A stretch of 16,528 bases of DNA from CAYJAZ01 sp964371865. Lineage in GTDB: Bacteria; Desulfobacterota; Desulfovibrionia; Desulfovibrionales; Desulfovibrionaceae. How positions within the stretch are numbered: position 1 is the stretch's first letter; the number at the start of each line of letters is the position of its first letter. The notes under the pieces were generated by a model. That model worked only from the letters and a program-made list of their open reading frames with translations, ran no database searches and was not told the DNA's origin. The position numbers were made by a program, and so were the translations under genes. The stretch spans positions 1-16,528 of the forward strand of contig CAYJOR010000056.1 of assembly GCA_964371865.1 (NCBI GenBank). The letters run 5' to 3'. Of this stretch, positions 7,424 to 12,787 are shown piece after piece.

Positions 7424-8026
7424 TTATAAAAAAGAAAGCAAAAATGGAAGAACTATAGGTACTGCGATTGTCAGTACTGTTCCGGAGAATAATCCGATAA
7501 GGGCATATCTTTCTCCACCAAATTGAGCAATACTTGGAAGACAAGTATCTACAGCTGCAGCTCCGGCAGTCATGACAGGAGCAAGTTTTGTACCGTATTT
7601 TACAATGAAGAAAGAGAAAGTTAAGGTATAAATTTCTCTAAGCATGTTCACAAGAAGTGTGAGTGATGCAAGCTCTGTTCTTCCGGTTTCGGTAACAAGA
7701 ATTGATGCAAGACTATAGTAGCTCACTCCGGATGCAATAATTAATCCTTCTAATGGGTCACGCCCAAGAGCTAGCGCTGTGATAGCTGCAAAAGCTAAAC
7801 TTGAAAGTAAAATCCCTACAGGCACTAAAAGAATGTTAATTTTCATTTCTCTAAGAACAAGAAGAGCTTTTATGTCAAACCCAAGTCCAACTCCTACAAG
7901 AAATAAAATAAGATAAAGAATATAGAGAGATATAGGACTTTGAGTAATAAATTCCGGCGATAAGTCAAAATAACCAATCAAGATGCCAAGGATAAGTGAT
8001 AATAAAATAAATAAACTACCTTTCAT
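7424..8026 (-). CDS. lysO: Lysine exporter LysO family, larger (C-terminal) part of a split exporter
   Basis: Predicted inner-membrane exporter subunit, matching the C-terminal part of the single-chain LysO (YbjE) of E. coli, which expels lysine. The 200-residue product is almost wholly hydrophobic, with about six segments (for example 2-20, 33-53, 65-89, 95-112, 122-141 and 176-199). Conserved-looking blocks are SGVSYYSLASILVTETGR and NMLREIYTLTFSFFIV. The ATG shares one base with the preceding gene's stop (TAATG on the minus strand, 8028-8024), and AAGGGA lies just upstream, so the pair should be made together in fixed ratio. The bidirectional hairpin at 7366-7405 ends the unit. Lysine as substrate is inferred from the family. 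Confidence 0.82.
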   Translation of the reverse strand: MKGSLFILLSLILGILIGYFDLSPEFITQSPISLYILYLILFLVGVGLGFDIKALLVLREMKINILLVPVGILLSSLAFAAITALALGRDPLEGLIIASGVSYYSLASILVTETGRTELASLTLLVNMLREIYTLTFSFFIVKYGTKLAPVMTAGAAAVDTCLPSIAQFGGERYALIGLFSGTVLTIAVPIVLPFLLSFL

Positions 8027-8295
8027 TATAATCCCTTGAGTCTTTTATGTATAAATACACCGCTAAGAATACTTCCAAAACAAATAGCAATACTAAATAT
8101 CAAAGCTTGTACCCCGATAACATCTAGGCTTGACATTGTAACTTTATCATTTCCAATTTTTATACCTAAAAAAAATACGAGAGCATAAACTGCGTATGTA
8201 CACGATTTATCAACAATCGTTTTTATTTTTTCTTTTTTTCGCATTGCCCAACCAATAGGAATGCCTGCAGCTATTAATCCAATTTCAATTAACAT
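8026..8295 (-). CDS. LysO family small (N-terminal) subunit of split lysine exporter
   Basis: An 89-residue membrane protein with three hydrophobic segments (about 1-18, 33-50 and 59-82), separated by short charged loops such as RKKEKIKTIVDK. It corresponds to the N-terminal third of fused LysO proteins; two-gene versions of this family are known in other bacteria and archaea. ATG at 8295 is preceded by AAAGGA. The lptD stop lies only 22 bases upstream with no terminator between, so transcription very probably continues from lptD. Together with the next gene it accounts for about 289 residues, close to the roughly 300 of a fused LysO. It is not a broken gene: both halves have their own ribosome binding site. 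Confidence 0.78.
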   Translation of the reverse strand: MLIEIGLIAAGIPIGWAMRKKEKIKTIVDKSCTYAVYALVFFLGIKIGNDKVTMSSLDVIGVQALIFSIAICFGSILSGVFIHKRLKGL

Positions 8296-8317
8296 AATAT
8301 CCTTTCTTTATTAATTA

Positions 8318-10633
8318 TTAGTCAAAAATTCCTGGTAAGACAATATTTAAACCATAAGTTTGTTCATTTTGAGTATATTTATACTTTGCTGTAATGATAT
8401 AACACTGATCTATATAACTTGCACTAAATTCAACTTCATAAGTTTCTTTTTCTTCTAAATCAAGATAGTGGTCAATATTGAATTCAAAGGTTGAATTTGG
8501 TTTTATTGTAAATGTGTTTCTCCATAAACTTTCATTTGAATAGAGAGCTATATTTTCACTTGTAGCATGACGTAATATATTTTGATAGTCATACATTTCA
8601 TCACGATAGCTGTATGCTGTTGACCAAGAAATATATTTACTTAAATCAAATAGTGGAATATGTGTTCCAATATCGAAGCGAGTTACTCCGTCGCCGTAGA
8701 GTGAATAGCTAATTTGAGATTGTAGACCAAAGCCATACACATTTACGTTACTATCAAGTGTAAGATCTTTAAATGGGCGTCTTTCGTAGATGTTTTTAAA
8801 GTTTTCTCTTTGTGCTTCTTCAAAATCGTAACCACCTGAAAGAACGAACCGTGCAATATTATCAAATGAGGTTGAGAGGAAAGGTATTGCTTCATCTCCT
8901 TCTTTACTACTCATCACTCTTTCAGTTTTTCTGGTAAAAACATTTCTTAGAGAGAAATTTACTTCATTCATTGCATAAATTCTATCATTTTGTGTGTAGT
9001 AAGGAAGAGCAGATTGATCTTTATCTTGAATATATGCGTAAGAAATACGTGGTTCAAATAAATGCCTTACAGCAAGGGTTTCGCTTTTTCCAATATTTTC
9101 AATAGTTGGAGATAAAGAATTTTCATCAAGGTTCCAAATTCTTGAAGTTTGCATTCCCATTTCAAAGTTTGCTTTTACTTGTGTTAGTGCAGAGTTTGCA
9201 TTATTTTCTGTAGTTGGTTCTAATGGTGCGGTTGTAGCTGAACTTCGATTTGCAAAATAATTTCTATGGCTTACTTCAACTTGGGAAAGTGTTGATACAA
9301 ATCCAAAGTTTAAAGGAACAGATAAGCGAGGAGCAACTTCAGTTTTCATCCCTGATGAACCAAATTCTCTATGATTATAAAGTACTTGAGCTGTACCATC
9401 AAATTGTAAAGGGATATTTGCGCTTGAAAGTGGTGATACAAAAAGGTTTACTTCCGGAAGTTTTTGAACAGTTGGGTCATCACTTGAAAGTAAAGTATCT
9501 CCGAAGACAGGATTTTGTGTATATTCAAAACCGGCTGTGAGGGTTATATTTTTCCAATCTTTATAAATATAACCGCCTGTGATTCTGTTATCATCAATTT
9601 TAGAAAGGCTTCTTCCGAAATATTTATAACTTTCTTCAACGCTGTTATCATAACCTGTAAGAGTATTTTCATAATCTTCAAGATAAGTATTATCTGAAAC
9701 GTAGTCTATATTGTATTTATATTTCCAACCACTTTCCCCAAAATTACCGTTAGACATACCTCTTAACCAGAAGCGGTTACTTGTGCCATCAGTAGATACT
9801 AGATAGTCGAAAGAAAGCCAATTTTTTGAATATTGCCTTGTATGCGAGCGATATTCAGCGGAGAGCATTACCCCTGAATTATTGAAATATGAACCATATA
9901 AAGTCATATCACTTTCTTCATCAATAGCCCAAAACCAAGGTTGAGTGTAGTAGATACCATGGAGTGAACTTAAACCAAAATCTGGTTTTAGGAGTCCGGT
10001 TTGTCTTGTTTTTTTAGCTGGTAAAATCAAATAAGGGATTGTTGGTAAATCTGTAGAAGCAACTTCCATATTTGCACTTTTTAGAGTTGCATAGCCGTCA
10101 ATTTCAACTGTTGCGCTACTAGCTTTAATTCCCCATGCCGGGTTTTCAGGGTCGCAAGAGGTTATATAAGCATTATTAAAGGAGTATCTATCTCCAAAGT
10201 ATTTTGTTACATGCTCGCCTTCAAAATAAACGTGAGGGCCTGCCATAAAAACACTACCGTCTTTAAGGAATCCGGTAGATGTTTCAAGATTAAATTCTGC
10301 TTCATTTGCTATAAGTTCATCTCTTCCAAGCCTAACAAAAACTTCATCTCTAATAAATACCCAATCTGTTTCAACATAGTATCTGGCAAAATCTGCTTTT
10401 AGAACATCATTTCCACGCTCAAGAACAACATTTCCAGTTGCTTCAATGATTGCACCGTTATCAATAGTGGAGAGATAATCAGATGTTAGTCTCCATTGAC
10501 CGGAAGAACTATCTAGTTCGATAGGTATATCCAAAGATGCTGAAGAAGCGTTTTCAGAAAGTGAAAAATTTATGCATACCAGCGTAAATAATAGGGTAGT
10601 AAATTTTTTTAATGAGATGAGCAAAGTATTCAC
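8318..10633 (-). CDS. lptD: LPS-assembly outer membrane protein LptD
   Basis: Outer-membrane barrel that, with lipoprotein LptE, inserts lipopolysaccharide into the outer leaflet. The 771-residue product has a signal peptide (basic start, hydrophobic 11-25, cleavage around SSA-S). An OstA/LptA-like periplasmic jellyroll follows at about 45-165 (GAIIEATGNVVLERGNDVLK). The rest is the barrel; KTRQTGLLKPDFGLSSLHGI at 208-227 is the family landmark. The chain ends in IVLPGIFD. Only two cysteines lie in the mature part, C160 (TSCDPENPAWGIK) and C744 (DQCYIITAKY), compared with four in E. coli. The GTG at 10633 has almost no spaced ribosome binding site. TTG at 10624, six bases after AAGGTG, is a credible alternative that shortens the protein by three residues. 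Confidence 0.93.
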   Translation of the reverse strand: MNTLLISLKKFTTLLFTLVCINFSLSENASSASLDIPIELDSSSGQWRLTSDYLSTIDNGAIIEATGNVVLERGNDVLKADFARYYVETDWVFIRDEVFVRLGRDELIANEAEFNLETSTGFLKDGSVFMAGPHVYFEGEHVTKYFGDRYSFNNAYITSCDPENPAWGIKASSATVEIDGYATLKSANMEVASTDLPTIPYLILPAKKTRQTGLLKPDFGLSSLHGIYYTQPWFWAIDEESDMTLYGSYFNNSGVMLSAEYRSHTRQYSKNWLSFDYLVSTDGTSNRFWLRGMSNGNFGESGWKYKYNIDYVSDNTYLEDYENTLTGYDNSVEESYKYFGRSLSKIDDNRITGGYIYKDWKNITLTAGFEYTQNPVFGDTLLSSDDPTVQKLPEVNLFVSPLSSANIPLQFDGTAQVLYNHREFGSSGMKTEVAPRLSVPLNFGFVSTLSQVEVSHRNYFANRSSATTAPLEPTTENNANSALTQVKANFEMGMQTSRIWNLDENSLSPTIENIGKSETLAVRHLFEPRISYAYIQDKDQSALPYYTQNDRIYAMNEVNFSLRNVFTRKTERVMSSKEGDEAIPFLSTSFDNIARFVLSGGYDFEEAQRENFKNIYERRPFKDLTLDSNVNVYGFGLQSQISYSLYGDGVTRFDIGTHIPLFDLSKYISWSTAYSYRDEMYDYQNILRHATSENIALYSNESLWRNTFTIKPNSTFEFNIDHYLDLEEKETYEVEFSASYIDQCYIITAKYKYTQNEQTYGLNIVLPGIFD

Positions 10634-10707
10634 CTTTTATTTTAACGTGTCTATATAAATAAGTTTTTAGAAAATTGACTTAGAAATATTAAATATTCAT
10701 GAAAGAG

Positions 10708-10734
10708 ATTATACTTTTTCTAACTAAATTTCAA
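10708..10734 (-). promoter_or_regulatory. Candidate lptD promoter
   Basis: On the minus strand TTGAAA (10734-10729) precedes a perfect TATAAT (10713-10708) with 15 bases between, slightly short of the optimum. Transcription would begin near 10701, leaving a leader of about 70 bases before lptD. No better candidate is seen in the divergent region. Confidence 0.5.
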
Positions 10735-10831
10735 CTCTTTATTTATGAAGCGATTTGAAGCAAATTATCGTTCTAATTTATGATGTTTTGAGATTAAAAA
10801 TAAATTTTTTCTTTCTTCTAACTACAAATTT

Positions 10832-10847
10832 TTTCAATATTTTGAAA
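10832..10847. repeat. Short inverted repeat upstream of alr
   Basis: TTTCAA and TTGAAA flank a four-base TATT spacer. It overlaps the weak -35 candidate for alr, so a dimeric regulator could bind here. The DNA is very AT-rich and chance is a real alternative. Confidence 0.35.
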
Positions 10848-11014
10848 GAATATACAAGTATACTTTAAACTTGCTATTTATGGGAAATTCTGTTAATTAG
10901 AAAAAATACTAGAGATTTATTTATATACTGAAAAAAAGGGGATTTTACATCTGCTGTTTAGCCTTATGTGTGCCTTTCAGTTTTTTTAATTCGTACTATT
11001 ATGGAGATTTTCTA

Positions 11015-12160
11015 ATGCTTGATACCATGTATAAGGTGCAGATTTCTCTTTCTGCGCTTTCTAATAACATAGATTTATTGTCAAAAAACACATCTTTATT
11101 TTACCCTGTAATAAAATCTGATGCTTATGGACATGGTCTTGTAGATATTGCAAAAGCTTGTTTGTCTTTTGAGTCTTCAAAAAAGTTAGCAGGTTTTGCT
11201 GTAGGTAATGTTTTTGAAGCTGTAAAACTTCGCGAAGCTGGTATTACAGAGCCAATTCTTGCTCTATTAGGCGAAATGCCGATAGAAGGTTGGTATGATG
11301 CGCAAAAAGCTAAGGAAGGAAACATTACTCTTTTAGTTCACGATAAAGAAACACTATCGGCAGCTGTTGAGAATGAAATTTCTTTTGCTTTAAAGTGGAA
11401 TACAGGAATGAATCGCTTTGGTTTTGAAATAGATGATTTACCTAGTGTTTTAGAATATTTGGAAAATAAAAAGAATTTACGTTTTGAACTTAGTATGTCT
11501 CACCTTGCGATGGCTGATGATTTGTCTGCAGAGGGAATTGAGGTAACAAATTCTCAAGTTGAAATGCTTAATCTTATAAATGAAAAGGTGAGAGCTAAAT
11601 TTCCTGATGTTAAGTCATCAGTAGGGCAGAGTGCAAATGTGCTTGCCAATGAAAAACCTTTATCTGATATTTCTCGTCTTGGAGTGTCTATGTATGGAGT
11701 AAATCCATTTTACGGCACAAAAGATGAACACCTAGGCAATGCTTTACAGCCTGTAATGCAAGTAAGTGCCCCTGTTCTTGCTATTAAGAACATAGGTGAA
11801 GGTGTGGGAATAGGTTATGGTTTAGAATCTAAAATGCCGTCTGACAAAAAAATTGCTGTTGTTGGGATTGGTTATTGTGATGGTTATAGACGTTCATATT
11901 TTTCACAGAAAGGAAAAGATTTTTCTGAGTATGGACTCTATAAAGATATAAAAGTCCGCCGAGTCGGTAGAGTGTGCATGCAAGTCACATTTTTCGATGT
12001 TACAGGGCTTGATATAAAAGTAGGCGACAATATTTACCTCCTTGGAGGAGAAAAGGAGCAACAAATATACGCCGACGAACTTGGTCAATGGTGGGAAACA
12101 ATAGCGTATGAGCCGCTATGTCAACTTGGTAAAACTTCAAATAGAGAAATAATAAAATAA
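11015..12160 (+). CDS. alr: Alanine racemase
   Basis: PLP enzyme that interconverts L- and D-alanine, supplying D-Ala for peptidoglycan. With ATG at 11015 the product is 381 residues, a normal length. FYPVIKSDAYGHGL carries the PLP lysine K34. WNTGMNRFGF and LSMSHLAMAD are conserved barrel motifs. GVGIGYGLES supplies the catalytic tyrosine Y268, and VVGIGYCDGYRRS follows. In VGRVCMQVTFFDV the residue after Met322 is Gln323, where the better-known enzymes have Asp. The start is set by GGAG at 11003-11006, eight bases before the ATG; an upstream in-frame GTG at 10970 has no such site. It leads a plus-strand unit with the TPR gene nine bases on. Confidence 0.94.
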   Translation: MLDTMYKVQISLSALSNNIDLLSKNTSLFYPVIKSDAYGHGLVDIAKACLSFESSKKLAGFAVGNVFEAVKLREAGITEPILALLGEMPIEGWYDAQKAKEGNITLLVHDKETLSAAVENEISFALKWNTGMNRFGFEIDDLPSVLEYLENKKNLRFELSMSHLAMADDLSAEGIEVTNSQVEMLNLINEKVRAKFPDVKSSVGQSANVLANEKPLSDISRLGVSMYGVNPFYGTKDEHLGNALQPVMQVSAPVLAIKNIGEGVGIGYGLESKMPSDKKIAVVGIGYCDGYRRSYFSQKGKDFSEYGLYKDIKVRRVGRVCMQVTFFDVTGLDIKVGDNIYLLGGEKEQQIYADELGQWWETIAYEPLCQLGKTSNREIIK

Positions 12161-12169
12161 GGATTTAAA

Positions 12170-12769
12170 ATGGCTAATGAAAAAGAGATAGAAAGAAAGT
12201 ATATGATAAAGTCGACAGCTTATGTATCAATAGCTCTTGCGTTTGTGCTTGGCTTGTTCATAGGCTCAACATTTTTATCATCTGGAGCTAATCCAGCTAT
12301 TCAAAAACAAGTACTTGGTTCAGGCGGTTCTGAGTCATTTGCAAATCAAGCTCAAAAACATATTGAAGAAGAAAAAGCTCGCCTTACCGGTAATACAACC
12401 GATGCAGCAGGTTGGGCACATCTTGGAAATCTTTACTTTGATGATAGTCAATATCAAAATGCAGTTGATGCGTATCAAACTTCTTTGTCGATAAGTCCTA
12501 ATAACACAAATGTTATGACTGATATGGGAACAATGTACAGAGGCTTAAGACAGTTTGACAAAGCTTTAGAAACTTATGATAAGGTTCTTGCTCTTGATCC
12601 AAATCACCGAAATGCTCGCTTTAATAGAGGTATTGTGTTGATTTATGACCTTAATAGAAAGCAAGACGGTATTAATACATGGAAAATATTAGTTCAAAAA
12701 TATCCAGATTCAAAAGGTCCTAGTGGTCAACCGCTTTCTTCATTTATTGAGGAACTTGAAAAAAATTAA
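12170..12769 (+). CDS. Membrane-anchored tetratricopeptide repeat protein
   Basis: Not identified to a named family. The 199-residue product has a charged N-terminus and one membrane segment (about 17-38), with the bulk probably outside the cytoplasm. A short linker with a helix (about 55-72) precedes three TPR-type repeats at about 79-112, 113-146 and 147-180. These show the usual W-LG-Y and A...L pattern (GWAHLGNLYFDD, TDMGTMYRGLRQFDKALETY). It resembles NrfG/CcmI-type TPR proteins in layout, but no cytochrome maturation genes are near, so that is only a resemblance. AAGGA overlapping the alr stop precedes the ATG, and the sensor gene starts 18 bases after its stop, so all three are probably one operon. 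TPRs suggest a protein-binding adaptor. Confidence 0.8.
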   Translation: MANEKEIERKYMIKSTAYVSIALAFVLGLFIGSTFLSSGANPAIQKQVLGSGGSESFANQAQKHIEEEKARLTGNTTDAAGWAHLGNLYFDDSQYQNAVDAYQTSLSISPNNTNVMTDMGTMYRGLRQFDKALETYDKVLALDPNHRNARFNRGIVLIYDLNRKQDGINTWKILVQKYPDSKGPSGQPLSSFIEELEKN

Positions 12770-12787
12770 TCAATTAAAGAGATTGTC

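Larger units (their letters stand above)
10634..11014. other. AT-rich divergent regulatory region between lptD and alr
   Basis: No coding region of note lies in these 381 bases. On the minus strand there is a good candidate promoter for lptD (10734-10708). On the plus strand the best candidate for alr is TTGAAA (10842-10847), 16 bases before TTTAAA (10864-10869), which is weak. That TTGAAA is also the right arm of an inverted repeat TTTCAA-TATT-TTGAAA (10832-10847), and the 10-base palindrome AAGTATACTT follows at 10857-10866. These could be operator elements or chance in AT-rich DNA. No RNA gene or mobile element is visible. Confidence 0.6.

Noticed and set aside
8026..8028. Frameshift breaking a single lysO gene
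   Set aside because: Each part has its own start and ribosome binding site, the TAATG junction is typical of coupled genes, and two-gene LysO forms are known.
10970..11014. N-terminal extension of alanine racemase to GTG 10970
   Set aside because: No ribosome binding site precedes it, whereas GGAG sits eight bases before ATG 11015; the added residues do not resemble the enzyme's N-terminus.
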